This document shows positions 1-12,083 of a DNA stretch of 64,000 nucleotides, in pieces (the stretch's first letter is position 1; every line of letters starts with the position of its first letter). The notes below the pieces were generated by a model, which worked only from the letters and a program-made list of their open reading frames with translations, had not been told where the DNA came from and ran no database searches. The DNA is from Pseudosulfitobacter pseudonitzschiae (GTDB lineage: Bacteria > Pseudomonadota > Alphaproteobacteria > Rhodobacterales > Rhodobacteraceae): positions 434,001 to 498,000 of the forward strand of contig NZ_FQVP01000001.1 of assembly GCF_900129395.1 (NCBI RefSeq), written 5' to 3'. The position numbers and the translations under genes were made by a program.

Positions 1-1080
1 TGGCACCGCGACCATTGCCCCCGCCGTGGCCGTGGCGGGTGGTGTCACGCTGGCCGAGGCAGCCTCGATGGTGATCGTGGCGGTGGCGATGATTTCGCGG
101 TCCTGGTCCAGCACATAGCGGATTTCATAGTCGCCCGGCTCGACCGGCATCTGCACCTGTGCCGGGTTGCCCCTGCTGGTGTAGGCGTAATTGACATAGG
201 GCTCACCCGGTTTGCCAACTGCGATGAAATCGCGTGTATAGTCGGGGCCTTCCCATGGCACCGCGACCATCGCTCCCGCCGTGGCCGTGGCGGGCGGTGA
301 TACGCTGGCGGCGACAGCGACCAGCGTGATGGGTGCTGTGGCGATGATCTCGCGGTCCTGATCCAGAACATAGCGGATCTCGTAGTCGCCCGGCTCGGTC
401 GGCATCTGCAATTGTGCGGGTGTGCCGTTTCGGGTGTAGGCATAGTTGATATACGCCTCGCCCGGTTTGCCAACCGCGATGAAGTCGCGTTTGTAATCCG
501 GTCCTTCCCACGGCACCGCGATGGTGGCGCCAACGGTGGCTTGGGCGGGCGGGGTGACCGTGGCGGTCACGTCCACCACTTGGATCACGAGGGTGGCGAT
601 TGTGGTGCGGTCCTGGTCCATCACATAGCGCAGCTCGTAAGTGCCCGGTTGCGTTGGCATCTGCAGCTGTGCAGGGCTGCCTTTGCTGGTGTAGACATAG
701 TTGATATACGGCTTGCCCTGTTCCCCCACGGCGATAAAGTCGCGCTTATAGTCCGGTCCCTGCCACGTGACCGCCAGATCGGCGCCCGCCGGCGCGGTCT
801 CGGTCGCCTCAAGCAGGGCGGTCACCGGCGTGACGGTGATCGGACGGGTGCCGATCACGGTGCGGTCCTTCTGATAATAGCGCAGCTCGAAGGTGCCCTC
901 GCGCGGTGGCATGGTGACGCTGACGGGGTTGCCATCGCGCACGTAGGTGTAGTTGATCACACGGCCACTGTCGTCCAGCGGGTCCACAACGGCGATATAG
1001 TCGTCCTTGCCTGCCGGCCCTTGCCACGTGACCTGCGTGTCGCTGCCCATAGGGGCGCTTTCGGCGGCCTCAAGCGTGGC
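1..1080 (-). repeat. 255-bp in-frame tandem repeats in the vWA gene
   Basis: Near-identical blocks begin at 1, 256 and 511, each starting with a form of tggcaccgcga. They are exactly 255 bp (85 codons) apart, and a more diverged unit lies on the promoter-proximal side (about 825-1080). The units nearest the left edge are the most alike, which suggests recent duplication there. The array probably continues past the edge. Confidence 0.85.
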
Positions 1081-1980
1081 CAGAACGGCGGGTTTTTCAA
1101 ACACGACGGTCAGGGTGTTGTTTGCCCCCGCAAGGACCTGCAACTGGCCCTTCTGTTCGATTTCCTCCTGGATGCGGTAGGCGGTGACCGTGTAGGCACC
1201 GGGCAGCACGTCCAGCACCAGCGGATTGACCTGCTGGTCTGTCGCCACGACGGTTCCGTCCGGTCCGGTCATCGTCCACAGCACCGGATCTTCGAGCAGC
1301 GGCGCGTTGGCGTCGCCTTCGACCGCGCGCAGGATGGCCGGGACGGGAACAGGGGCGGGTTCCGTGGCAACCGTGGTCAGGGCCGCTGTCAGCTCGTCCG
1401 CGTCCGAGGCGGTCAGAAAGGTGCCGCCGGTTTCCTCGGCCAGACACTGCATCTGGGCCAGCGCCTCGGCGTCGGTCACGTCAAAGCCGATGACGTGGGC
1501 GGTGAAATCAATCCCTGCCTCTTCCAGCAGGCGCGCGGCGGCGCAGGGATCGGGGTTGCAGGTTTCAATTCCGTCGGACACCAGAATGACGGTGGCCTTT
1601 TCTTCGGTATAGCGCAGCGCCTGCGCGGCGGCGATCACCGCGTCTGTCATCGGCGTCTTGCCCAGCGGCTTGATCCCGCGCACGGCCTTGCCGATGGCGT
1701 CGCGGGTGTCGGGGCCGGGGGGCACGAGGGTTTCGATGTCGGTACAGTCGCCACGGGTGCGATGGCCGTAAACGGTCAGGCCCAGCTGCTGGTCGTTGGG
1801 GATCGTGCTCAGCAATTTGCCCACGACCTCCTGCGCGATCGTGATCTTCGCCACGTCGTCGATCTGGCCCCACATCGAGCCTGAGCCGTCCAGAACCAGA
1901 ATTGTATTGGCCCGGTCCTGCGCCAGCAAAGGTTGGGCAAGCAGTCCCAGAATACTTATCACCGCCAGCAGATATCGCAT
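1..1980 (-). CDS. Secreted vWA-domain protein with tandem C-terminal repeats (3' end beyond window)
   Basis: The frame stays open for 660 codons from an ATG at 1980 to the left edge, so the C-terminus is missing. Residues 1-20 form a Sec signal peptide ending LLA-QD. A von Willebrand factor A domain follows (about residues 25-210), with the MIDAS metal-binding motif DGSGSM at residues 31-36 and a later SDGIETC strand. After a linker come four full repeats of about 85 residues and part of a fifth, each carrying motifs like WEGPDYKRDFIAVG and PGDYEIRYV. These look like Ig-like or carbohydrate-binding-like beta domains. vWA proteins bind ligands through a metal ion, so an exported adhesion or envelope role is likely, but the ligand is unknown. 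It is divergent from uvrA. The vWA call is firm; the repeat fold is inference. Confidence 0.85.
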   Translation of the reverse strand, partial: MRYLLAVISILGLLAQPLLAQDRANTILVLDGSGSMWGQIDDVAKITIAQEVVGKLLSTIPNDQQLGLTVYGHRTRGDCTDIETLVPPGPDTRDAIGKAVRGIKPLGKTPMTDAVIAAAQALRYTEEKATVILVSDGIETCNPDPCAAARLLEEAGIDFTAHVIGFDVTDAEALAQMQCLAEETGGTFLTASDADELTAALTTVATEPAPVPVPAILRAVEGDANAPLLEDPVLWTMTGPDGTVVATDQQVNPLVLDVLPGAYTVTAYRIQEEIEQKGQLQVLAGANNTLTVVFEKPAVLATLEAAESAPMGSDTQVTWQGPAGKDDYIAVVDPLDDSGRVINYTYVRDGNPVSVTMPPREGTFELRYYQKDRTVIGTRPITVTPVTALLEATETAPAGADLAVTWQGPDYKRDFIAVGEQGKPYINYVYTSKGSPAQLQMPTQPGTYELRYVMDQDRTTIATLVIQVVDVTATVTPPAQATVGATIAVPWEGPDYKRDFIAVGKPGEAYINYAYTRNGTPAQLQMPTEPGDYEIRYVLDQDREIIATAPITLVAVAASVSPPATATAGAMVAVPWEGPDYTRDFIAVGKPGEPYVNYAYTSRGNPAQVQMPVEPGDYEIRYVLDQDREIIATATITIEAASASVTPPATATAGAMVAVP

Positions 1981-2117
1981 CGTAAAACCTCTTTGGAAAA
2001 ATGTGCCATTTAATGTGCGATTAAGTCAGACCATGACTTTGCGAGTCGGTCTATCCCAAAGTCCGCAACACCCCGCAACAGGCGGTTGCTGACACATATT
2101 GTCAGTAGTTCGCCGAT

Positions 2118-2132
2118 GTTCTCCATTGGTTC
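2118..2132 (+). promoter_or_regulatory. SOS box (LexA operator) of uvrA
   Basis: The sequence is GTTC-TCCATTG-GTTC, an exact match to the alphaproteobacterial LexA consensus GTTC-N7-GTTC. It lies 65 bp upstream of the chosen uvrA ATG at 2197. Its presence argues against the longer possible start at 2086, because the operator would then lie inside the gene. Confidence 0.88.
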
Positions 2133-2196
2133 TGTTTTAGCCATTGGAGAATCCGCCACTCAGGACTATGTACAAATCGTTAACCGTGGGGCGGAT

Positions 2197-5076
<2,880 letters not shown>

Positions 5077-5094
5077 GGCGGCGACCTGCCTCAT

Positions 5095-6132
5095 TCACAG
5101 GATCGCGCGGGCGATGCGGATCAGTTGCAGCGTTTCGAACGCATCATCATCCAGCAGCAGTACGTCGCCGTTCACGGCTGAATAGTTGTATCCCGGCTGG
5201 GGGGCAGGCAGGCGGTACATGCGCTGCATCTCGGCTTGGGTCAACGCCGCAGTGGGGGCCAGACGCAGCCCGTCCGGAAGATCAACAACGCGCGCCAAGC
5301 CGTTGACTTTCAACAACGTATCATACTCATCGAGGTCCAGGAGAACCGGCATTCCGTCGATCAGCGCATAGCGTTGGCCAACAGGCGCAGGTGCCAGGTT
5401 GTAAAGGTTCGCAATCTGGTTCGAGTTCAGAAGAAGCTCGTCATAGGGGCGCACGTCGCGGTCGCGATAGACGTCCACACGGTCGCGCAGCAGGCCGTCA
5501 TAATAACGGTCGTCGTGGTCGATCCATTCGTCGTAGGTCACACCCTTCTTGGCAAGTCCGGGCGGCACGCAGGGCGGGTTCTTTTTGGCCAGGCCCGGCG
5601 GGCAGTTGCGATAGCGCAGCAGCTCGTCGTCGGGAATATCCGCATAGACGCGATCCAGCCCCAACAATGCCAGCGGCAAGGCTGCGATAATGCCGCGCAG
5701 GTCGCGGTCCTTGGGTGCCTGTACGTCCAGAACCTCGCGCGCGATCCGGTCCAGATCGGAACGGTCGCGGGACTTGCGGGCAAAGTCGAACCCGTTGCCT
5801 TTGCCCTTGTCGGCGCGATCATTGCCATTGTTGGACTTGTCTTTTTCCGGCCCTTTGTCGGCCTTGTCGAATTTTGGGCCCTTGTCGTCTTTGGGGCCTT
5901 TGTCCGCTTTCGGGCCCTTGTCAGCTTTGGGGCCTTTGCCGGGTTTGTCGTCTTTGTGACCTTTCCCGGCACCCTTGTCGGGTTTACCGGGTTTTTCCTT
6001 GTCGTTCTTGACCAGCAGAACCGGGCCATCCGCGATCTGGACATTCGGGATGGCCGTTGCGGCCTGTGCCGGCGCGGCAAAGCCCGTGCTTGCCACAGCT
6101 ATGGAGGTGGCGAGTGTGAGGAGGTGTTTCAT
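5095..6132 (-). CDS. Secreted Lys/Asp/Gly-rich hypothetical protein
   Basis: This 345-residue protein begins with a clear signal peptide (about residues 1-24, ending AQA). Residues of roughly 45-110 are a low-complexity tract built on the tetrapeptide theme K-x-D-K-G-P (GPKADKGPKADKG). The centre carries two copies of a PPGLAKK motif, one in the form NPPCVPPGLAKKG. The C-terminal half looks folded and ends in a hydrophobic segment (LIRIARAIL). Its ATG overlaps the TGA of the upstream AI-2E permease gene (ATGA), so the two are probably translationally coupled. Function is unknown; a charged periplasmic or surface protein is the most that can be said. Confidence 0.75.
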   Translation of the reverse strand: MKHLLTLATSIAVASTGFAAPAQAATAIPNVQIADGPVLLVKNDKEKPGKPDKGAGKGHKDDKPGKGPKADKGPKADKGPKDDKGPKFDKADKGPEKDKSNNGNDRADKGKGNGFDFARKSRDRSDLDRIAREVLDVQAPKDRDLRGIIAALPLALLGLDRVYADIPDDELLRYRNCPPGLAKKNPPCVPPGLAKKGVTYDEWIDHDDRYYDGLLRDRVDVYRDRDVRPYDELLLNSNQIANLYNLAPAPVGQRYALIDGMPVLLDLDEYDTLLKVNGLARVVDLPDGLRLAPTAALTQAEMQRMYRLPAPQPGYNYSAVNGDVLLLDDDAFETLQLIRIARAIL

Positions 6133-7259
6133 TTTGATTTTGCTCCATTTTTCAAAACATTTATGTCGCTTCGAGTTTGTCCTGCGTCATCAACATCCTG
6201 CGCGTCTCCCAGAAAGCGGCCCAGATGACGCACGGGCGCGATTTCGTCCAGGATGATCTTGGCCACGATCAACAGCGGCACGGCGACGATCATGCCGATC
6301 ACTGACCAGATGTAGGCAAAAAAGGCGACGACCAGGAACAGCACTGGCGCGTTCAGATGCATCCGCCGCGAGATCAGCAACGGTGTCACGATCTGGCCTT
6401 CGATGCTGGTACACGCCATGTAAACCGCAAAAACCAGTGCAGGCGACCATAGGGTGCCGAACTGAGATGACGCCACCAATGCCGCGACACAAGCCCCAGC
6501 CAATCCGCCAAAGTAGGGGATAAAGTTCAGCGCAAAGGCCATGACCCCGATGGCCATGTATTGATTGACCCCAAGGGCAAACATCGCGGCGCCAATGGTC
6601 AGTCCCAGCCCGGCGTTGATCAGCGTGATGCCGCCCAGATAGCGGCCCAGCCTGCGTTCGATGGTCGCCACAACCTCAAGCGCGCGCGCCTTGTCTTCGG
6701 TGCGGGCGATGTTCTCGATGGCGCGTTGCAGGAAAAAATCGCCGGAACTGAGCAGGAAGAACAGCAAAAGCACCGCGAACAGCAGCTGGCTGACCAGTTG
6801 CGGCGCCAAGGTCAGGATGTGGCGTGTCGAGATGTCCTTTTCGACGACCGACACTTCTACGGGCTGCTCCTCGGTGCTGTCCTCGGTTTCCTCGATCATG
6901 TTGTCGACGGCTTCGGCGGCTTCTGCCACGGCCTTGATGGTGTCGTTCGATGCAGAGTTGACCCGACCTTGAAGTTGTTCAAGCAGTTCGGGAACATCGC
7001 GGATCATCATGCTGACCGGAGATGAAAAGTAGTACAGTGACAGCGACAGCAGGGCGATGATCATGCCGGTAAAGCCAAATGCCACCAGCCCGCTTGGCAG
7101 GCCCAGCCGTTCCAGCCCGCGACGGGGGCGGCTGAGGACGAAATAGCCCAGGATGGCGGCAGTTACCGGAATCAGGAACGACGCGGCTGCGACCAGTCCG
7201 TAGATCAGCATGATGATGAAAATGCCAATCACCGGCAGCGCCGTTGTTTTCTGGCTCAT
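6129..7259 (-). CDS. AI-2E family transporter (PerM/TqsA-type permease)
   Basis: This is an integral membrane protein of 376 residues with about eight hydrophobic segments and the FALNFIPYFGG motif typical of the AI-2E exporter/PerM family. A hydrophilic loop at about residues 120-165 is rich in Glu and Thr. Family members export autoinducer-2 or act in Na+/H+ antiport, and the sequence does not decide between these. The start MSQKTT (7259) is preferred over an in-frame ATG 39 bp upstream because the family begins just before the first membrane helix. It is first in a two-gene unit with the secreted Lys/Asp/Gly-rich protein. Confidence 0.88.
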   Translation of the reverse strand: MSQKTTALPVIGIFIIMLIYGLVAAASFLIPVTAAILGYFVLSRPRRGLERLGLPSGLVAFGFTGMIIALLSLSLYYFSSPVSMMIRDVPELLEQLQGRVNSASNDTIKAVAEAAEAVDNMIEETEDSTEEQPVEVSVVEKDISTRHILTLAPQLVSQLLFAVLLLFFLLSSGDFFLQRAIENIARTEDKARALEVVATIERRLGRYLGGITLINAGLGLTIGAAMFALGVNQYMAIGVMAFALNFIPYFGGLAGACVAALVASSQFGTLWSPALVFAVYMACTSIEGQIVTPLLISRRMHLNAPVLFLVVAFFAYIWSVIGMIVAVPLLIVAKIILDEIAPVRHLGRFLGDAQDVDDAGQTRSDINVLKNGAKSK

Positions 7260-7330
7260 GATAGCGTTGCCCCCCAGGACGCATGGTTCGAGGGACAACG
7301 CGGTTTAGGCGTAAAGGGTTCCCTGAGGGG

Positions 7331-8203
7331 TTAGCCGCGGCCCCGTTCGGCAAAGCGCGGGAGCATCGCGCTGAAGTCGCGGCCCTTGCCGCCTTCGTTC
7401 TCGACAAAGGTTTTATAGAGAGACAGGGCCAGCTTTCCCATCGGTGTATCGGCATCGGCGGCTTCGGCGGCCTGTTGGCTCAGGCCGAGGTCCTTCAGCA
7501 TCAGCTCGGCAGCAAACCCTGGTTTATAGTCGTTGTCGGCAGGCGATTGCGGCCCTACGCCGGGGGCAGGGCAATAGGCGTTCATGCTCCACGAATAGCC
7601 CGACGAGGTGCTGACCACGTCGAACATCTTTTGCCGTTCCAGCCCCAGCTTGTCGGCCAGCGCAAAGGCTTCGCAGGTGGCGATCATCGTGGCGCCCAGG
7701 ATCATGTTGTTGCAGATCTTGGCGGCTTGTCCGGCACCGGCCTCGCCGCAATGCACAGCCTTTTGGCCCATGATCTCGAACAGCGGTTCCGCCTTGGCAA
7801 AGGCATCGGCGCTGCCGCCCGCCATAAAGGTCAGCGTGCCGCCCGCAGCGCCGCCGATGCCACCCGAGACGGGGGCGTCTACCGCCAGCAGGCCCGCTTT
7901 TTCAGCGTCCTGCGCCACGGCGCGGGCACTGTCCACGTCCACCGTGGAACAGTCGACAAAGCACGCACCCTTGGCCATCAGCGGGATGATCTGTGCGGCG
8001 ACATCGCGCAGGATTGCACCGTTGGGCAACATGGTGATGACCACGTCCATCCCTGTGGCGGCCTCGTCTATTTTGGTCGCAACGGCTGCGCCTTCGGCGG
8101 TGGTGCCTGCCACGTCAAAACCTGTGACTTCGTGGCCCGCTTTGGCCAGATTGGCCGCCATCGGGGCACCCATGTTGCCAAGGCCGATAAATCCGATCTT
8201 CAT
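7331..8203 (-). CDS. mmsB: 3-hydroxyisobutyrate dehydrogenase
   Basis: The enzyme oxidises 3-hydroxyisobutyrate to methylmalonate semialdehyde with NAD+, a late step of valine degradation. The 290-residue length is normal. The N-terminal Rossmann motif GFIGLGNMG (residues 4-12), the substrate loop DAPVSGG and the segment GAGQAAKICNN with the catalytic Lys are all present. The start codon overlaps the stop of the preceding hydrolase gene by 4 nt. It is the last gene of the mmsA-acd-hydrolase-mmsB unit, so the four steps from isobutyryl-CoA to propionyl-CoA are covered here. Confidence 0.94.
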   Translation of the reverse strand: MKIGFIGLGNMGAPMAANLAKAGHEVTGFDVAGTTAEGAAVATKIDEAATGMDVVITMLPNGAILRDVAAQIIPLMAKGACFVDCSTVDVDSARAVAQDAEKAGLLAVDAPVSGGIGGAAGGTLTFMAGGSADAFAKAEPLFEIMGQKAVHCGEAGAGQAAKICNNMILGATMIATCEAFALADKLGLERQKMFDVVSTSSGYSWSMNAYCPAPGVGPQSPADNDYKPGFAAELMLKDLGLSQQAAEAADADTPMGKLALSLYKTFVENEGGKGRDFSAMLPRFAERGRG

Positions 8204-9246
8204 GTCTTTGTTCCTCCCAGTTTCAAGGCCATGTCACCCAGCGGGCGCAGCATCTTGCTGACAGCACTTGGCGGCACGTCGGTGTCTGCATATTGCCATT
8301 TCGGGCTGCGGTCCTTGTCGATGATCGCGGCGCGGATGCCTTCGAGGAAATCGCCATGCTCCATCGCGCGGGCGGTGAACCGATACTCCAGATCCAGCGC
8401 CTTTTCGATGGTCAGGGACGGACCACGCAGGCGGTGCAGGGCCTCGATGGTGCAGGCCATGGACAAGGGGCTGTTGCGCCCCAGCGATTTCAGTGCCGCG
8501 CGGGCAAAGTCGCTGTCTTCGGCGCTGAGCGAACGCAATATGTCGCCCAGTCCCTCGCCGCCGAAATGCCGGTTGATGTCGTCCATCTGCGCTTGCAGCG
8601 GGCCGGTGTCGGGCGTTTCTGCCGCTGTGTCCAAAAGCTCGGTGTAGCCGGTGGTCTCAAGCTGGTCGATCAGGTTCGGCCACTTTGATTGTGGGATGTA
8701 ACTATCCGCAAATCCTGCGAAAATCGCATCGGATGGCCCCATGCGCGATGCCGTGGTGCCCAGATATTCACCCAGCCGCCCCGGTGCCAGCGCCAGCATC
8801 AGCGTGCCGCCCACGTCAGGGATCAGGCCGATGCCGACCTCGGGCATGGCGATCTGGCTGCTTTCGCCCACGATCCGGTGCGAACCGTGACAACCGATGC
8901 CCACACCGCCGCCCATCACGAACCCTTGCAGGAAGCTGACGACCGGTTTGGGATAGGTGAAAATCTTGGCGTTCAGGCGGTATTCGTCGGCCCAGAACTT
9001 TTGCCCATAGGCGAAATCACCCTTGCGCCCCGATGCATAGAGGTCGGCAATATCGCCGCCCGAGCAGAACGCGCGGTCGCCTTCGGCGTCGATCACGACC
9101 AGCTGCACCGCGTCGTCGTCGCGCCAGCGATCCAGAGCGTCCTCGATGGCCAGACACATGTCATAGGTCATCGCGTTCAGCGCCTTGGGGCGGGTTAGGG
9201 TGATGCGGCCGGCGACACCCGTGATGCGGATGGAAATATCGCTCAT
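8200..9246 (-). CDS. 3-hydroxyisobutyryl-CoA hydrolase
   Basis: This 348-residue crotonase-fold protein has a length typical of 3-hydroxyisobutyryl-CoA hydrolase, longer than simple enoyl-CoA hydratases (about 260). It contains the CoA-binding oxyanion segments FCSGGDI and GFVMGGGVGIGCHGSHRI, and the hydrolase-type PEVGIGLIPDVGGT with its conserved Glu and Asp. It releases CoA from 3-hydroxyisobutyryl-CoA before MmsB acts. ATGA overlaps join it to the genes on both sides. A plain enoyl-CoA hydratase is less likely given length and context. Confidence 0.9.
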   Translation of the reverse strand: MSDISIRITGVAGRITLTRPKALNAMTYDMCLAIEDALDRWRDDDAVQLVVIDAEGDRAFCSGGDIADLYASGRKGDFAYGQKFWADEYRLNAKIFTYPKPVVSFLQGFVMGGGVGIGCHGSHRIVGESSQIAMPEVGIGLIPDVGGTLMLALAPGRLGEYLGTTASRMGPSDAIFAGFADSYIPQSKWPNLIDQLETTGYTELLDTAAETPDTGPLQAQMDDINRHFGGEGLGDILRSLSAEDSDFARAALKSLGRNSPLSMACTIEALHRLRGPSLTIEKALDLEYRFTARAMEHGDFLEGIRAAIIDKDRSPKWQYADTDVPPSAVSKMLRPLGDMALKLGGTKT

Positions 9247-10385
9247 CGGTTTTTCAGCATGTCACGCGCCACGATCACGCGCATGATCTCGTTGGTGCCT
9301 TCCAGGATCTGGTGCACCCGCAGGTCACGCACCAGTTTTTCGATGCCGTAATCGGCCAGATAGCCATAGCCGCCGTGCAATTGCAGACATTGGTCGACCA
9401 CTTTTGATCCGGTTTCGGTCACGAACTTCTTGGCCATAGCGCAGAACTTGGTGGCGTCGGGCGCGCCCTGGTCCAGTTTCCACGCGGCTTGCCGCAGGAA
9501 CACGCGTGCGGCTTGCAACTCGATTTCCATGTCGGCCAGACGCCATTGCAGCCCCTGAAACTGGTCGATGCTTTGACCGAAGGCCTTGCGTTCGCCCATG
9601 TAGGTCAGCGTGGCGTTCAGGGCGGTCTGCGCGGCGCCCAGCGAACAGGCGGCAATGTTCAGACGGCCACCATCCAGCCCCATCATCGCATATTTGAAAC
9701 CTTTGCCTTCTTCACCGATCAGATTGTCGGCAGAGATTTTGCAATCGTCGAACTGCACCTGTGCCGTGGGTTGCGACCGCCAGCCCATTTTGTCCTCAAG
9801 CGCGCCAAACGACAGCCCGTCTGTGCCGTCCTTGACATAAACGGTGCTGACGCCGCCGGCACCTGCGTCCCCGGTGCGCACCATGCACACGTAAGCGTCG
9901 GAATAGCCGCCGCCCGAGATGAACGCTTTGGTCCCGTTAAGGGTGTAGCCTTCGTTCGTGCGATCCGCGCGGGTTTTCAGCGCCACCGCGTCTGATCCCG
10001 ACCCCGGTTCGGTCAGGCAATAGCTGAGCACGGTGTTCATCGTCAGCACATCGGGCAGCACACGGGCCTTGAAATCATCGCTGGCAAAGCTGTCGATCAT
10101 GCGCGCGCACATGTTGTGGATGGACAGGAAGGCCGCAACAGACGGGCAGGCCATGCTCAATGCCTCGAACACCAACGTGGCGTCCAGACGGCCCAGACCG
10201 GCACCGCCCGATTCTTCCGAGACATAAAGACCGCCAAAGCCCAGCTCGCCCACTTGAGGCCACAGCTCTTTGGGGATCGTGCCCTGGGCCTCCCAATCGC
10301 GGGCATGGGGCGCGATGTTGTCCTGCCCAAAGGCATAGGCCATGTCGAAAATTGCTGATTGTTCGTCTGTCAGTGCGAAGTCCAT
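9243..10385 (-). CDS. Acyl-CoA dehydrogenase, probably isobutyryl-CoA dehydrogenase
   Basis: This FAD-dependent acyl-CoA dehydrogenase of 380 residues starts MDFALTDEQ. It has the family signatures CLTEPGSGSDA (FAD/substrate), KAFISGGG, and the C-terminal LEGTNEIMR that carries the catalytic Glu. The ATG at 10385 has a strong ribosome site, AGGGAGG, just upstream; an earlier in-frame ATG at 10469 lacks support. Its place between mmsA and the 3-hydroxyisobutyryl-CoA hydrolase gene points to isobutyryl-CoA as substrate. No enoyl-CoA hydratase for the methacrylyl-CoA step is adjacent. Confidence 0.9.
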   Translation of the reverse strand: MDFALTDEQSAIFDMAYAFGQDNIAPHARDWEAQGTIPKELWPQVGELGFGGLYVSEESGGAGLGRLDATLVFEALSMACPSVAAFLSIHNMCARMIDSFASDDFKARVLPDVLTMNTVLSYCLTEPGSGSDAVALKTRADRTNEGYTLNGTKAFISGGGYSDAYVCMVRTGDAGAGGVSTVYVKDGTDGLSFGALEDKMGWRSQPTAQVQFDDCKISADNLIGEEGKGFKYAMMGLDGGRLNIAACSLGAAQTALNATLTYMGERKAFGQSIDQFQGLQWRLADMEIELQAARVFLRQAAWKLDQGAPDATKFCAMAKKFVTETGSKVVDQCLQLHGGYGYLADYGIEKLVRDLRVHQILEGTNEIMRVIVARDMLKNR

Positions 10386-10504
10386 CGCATCCTCCCTGAT
10401 CGCCGAAATGAACGCTTGTTTAATAATCGGGTCCCGAGCGCGGGCTTGCAAGCCCTTTGTCAGGCGCACCGATCCGGGGCCGCGTTACGCCCCGATCAGG
10501 AAAT

Positions 10505-10533
10505 CCGCCCCGATGCGCGATGCACCGGGGCGG
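10505..10533 (-). terminator. GC hairpin between mmsA and the acyl-CoA dehydrogenase gene
   Basis: Perfect 8-bp arms CCGCCCCG (10505-10512) and CGGGGCGG (10526-10533) enclose a 13-nt loop just after the mmsA stop. The T-tract is weak (ATTTCCT), so it probably attenuates or stabilises mmsA mRNA and does not fully separate the genes. Confidence 0.55.
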
Positions 10534-10541
10534 AGGCAGTG

Positions 10542-12041
10542 TTATTCCATCACCGGGATTGAGAATTCGCCGCCTTCTTTGATGCCCGAGGGCCAGCGCG
10601 CGGTCACGGTTTTGGTGCGCGTGTAGAATTTGAACGCATCCGGGCCGTGCTGGTTCAGGTCACCGAACACGGATTTCTTCCAGCCGCCAAAGGTATGATA
10701 GGCCAGCGGCACAGGGATCGGCACGTTGATGCCGACCATGCCGATGTTGATCCGGTTGGCGAAATCACGGGCCGCGTCGCCGTCACGGGTAAAGATCGCG
10801 GTGCCGTTGCCGTATTCGTGGTCCATCGCCAGACCCAGCGCCTCTTCATAGTCTTGCGCGCGCACGCATGTCAGCACGGGGCCAAAGATTTCCTGCGTGT
10901 AGATGTCCATGTCTTTGGTGGCGTGGTCGAACAGGTGCGGGCCGACGAAATAGCCGTCCTCATAGCCTTGCAGCTTGAAGCCACGACCATCAACAACCAG
11001 TTTCGCGCCTTGGTCGATGCCGGTTTGCACCAGACGTTCGATGTTGGCCTTGGCCGCAGCGGTCACAACGGGGCCGTAATCCACGTCGTTACCTGCTGTG
11101 TAGGGGCCGACTTTCAACGCTTCGACGCGGGGGATCAGTTTTTCCATCAGGCGGTCGGCGGTTTCGTCACCGACGGGCACGGCGACCGAGATCGCCATGC
11201 AGCGTTCGCCTGCCGCACCGTAACCGGCACCGATCAGCGCGTCGGCGGCCTGATCCATGTCCGCATCGGGCATGATGATCATGTGGTTTTTCGCGCCGCC
11301 AAAGCACTGCACGCGTTTGCCGTTGGCGCAGCCGGTGGCATAGATGTATTCCGCAATCGGGGTCGAGCCGACAAAGCCGACCGACTGAATCACGTCGTGG
11401 TGCAGGATCGCGTCAACCGCTTCCTTGTCGCCGTTCACGACCTGAAGGATGCCCTTGGGCAGGCCCGCTTCTTCCATCAACTCGGCCAGCATCAAAGGCA
11501 CGGAGGGGTCACGCTCGGAGGGTTTGAGGATAAAGGCGTTGCCGCAGGCGATGGCCGGGGCGAACATCCACATCGGGATCATCGCAGGGAAGTTGAAGGG
11601 GGTGATCCCCGCAGTAACACCCAGCGCCTGACGCATGGAATACATGTCGATGCCGGGGCCCGCGCTGTCGGTGTATTCACCTTTCAGCAGTTGCGGCGCG
11701 CCGATGCAGTATTCGACGACTTCCAGACCGCGCTGCACGTCACCGGCGGCATCGGGCAGGGTCTTGCCGTGCTCGCGGCTCAGCGCCTCGGCCAGTTTGT
11801 CCATGTCGCGGTTCAGCAGGTCGACGAATTTCATCAGCACACGGGCGCGGCGCTGCGGGTTGGTGGCGGCCCATTTCGGCTGGGCGGCGGCGGCGTATTC
11901 CACGGCCTTGTTCAGCTCTTCGGCGTTGGCCAGCGGCACGCGGCCCTGCACTTCGCCGGTCGCAGGGTTCATGACGTCGGCAAAGCGGCCCGAGGTGCCT
12001 TTGACGTGTTCGCCGTTCAGATAATGGGTCATCTCTTGCAT
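10542..12041 (-). CDS. mmsA: CoA-acylating methylmalonate-semialdehyde dehydrogenase
   Basis: This converts methylmalonate semialdehyde to propionyl-CoA in valine degradation. From MQEMTHYLNG it has 499 residues, the usual size. It shows ALDH motifs: FNFPAMIPMWM, the catalytic-cysteine segment GAAGERCMAIS, and the C-terminal MVGINVPIPVPLAYHTFGG loop characteristic of the MMSDH subfamily. ATG 12041 was chosen because AAGGA lies at the correct distance; an in-frame ATG 15 nt upstream would overlap that site. It is first gene of the valine operon and divergent from a LysR regulator. Confidence 0.95.
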   Translation of the reverse strand: MQEMTHYLNGEHVKGTSGRFADVMNPATGEVQGRVPLANAEELNKAVEYAAAAQPKWAATNPQRRARVLMKFVDLLNRDMDKLAEALSREHGKTLPDAAGDVQRGLEVVEYCIGAPQLLKGEYTDSAGPGIDMYSMRQALGVTAGITPFNFPAMIPMWMFAPAIACGNAFILKPSERDPSVPLMLAELMEEAGLPKGILQVVNGDKEAVDAILHHDVIQSVGFVGSTPIAEYIYATGCANGKRVQCFGGAKNHMIIMPDADMDQAADALIGAGYGAAGERCMAISVAVPVGDETADRLMEKLIPRVEALKVGPYTAGNDVDYGPVVTAAAKANIERLVQTGIDQGAKLVVDGRGFKLQGYEDGYFVGPHLFDHATKDMDIYTQEIFGPVLTCVRAQDYEEALGLAMDHEYGNGTAIFTRDGDAARDFANRINIGMVGINVPIPVPLAYHTFGGWKKSVFGDLNQHGPDAFKFYTRTKTVTARWPSGIKEGGEFSIPVME

Positions 12042-12083
12042 GGGAAATCCTTCCAATGGTGTTCCGTTGCGCGCACTCTAGGC

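Noticed and set aside
412-1884. Plus-strand frame of 490 codons opposite the vWA gene
   Set aside because: It is a mirror of the GC-rich vWA repeats, has no recognisable domain, and the minus strand carries a signal peptide and MIDAS motif.
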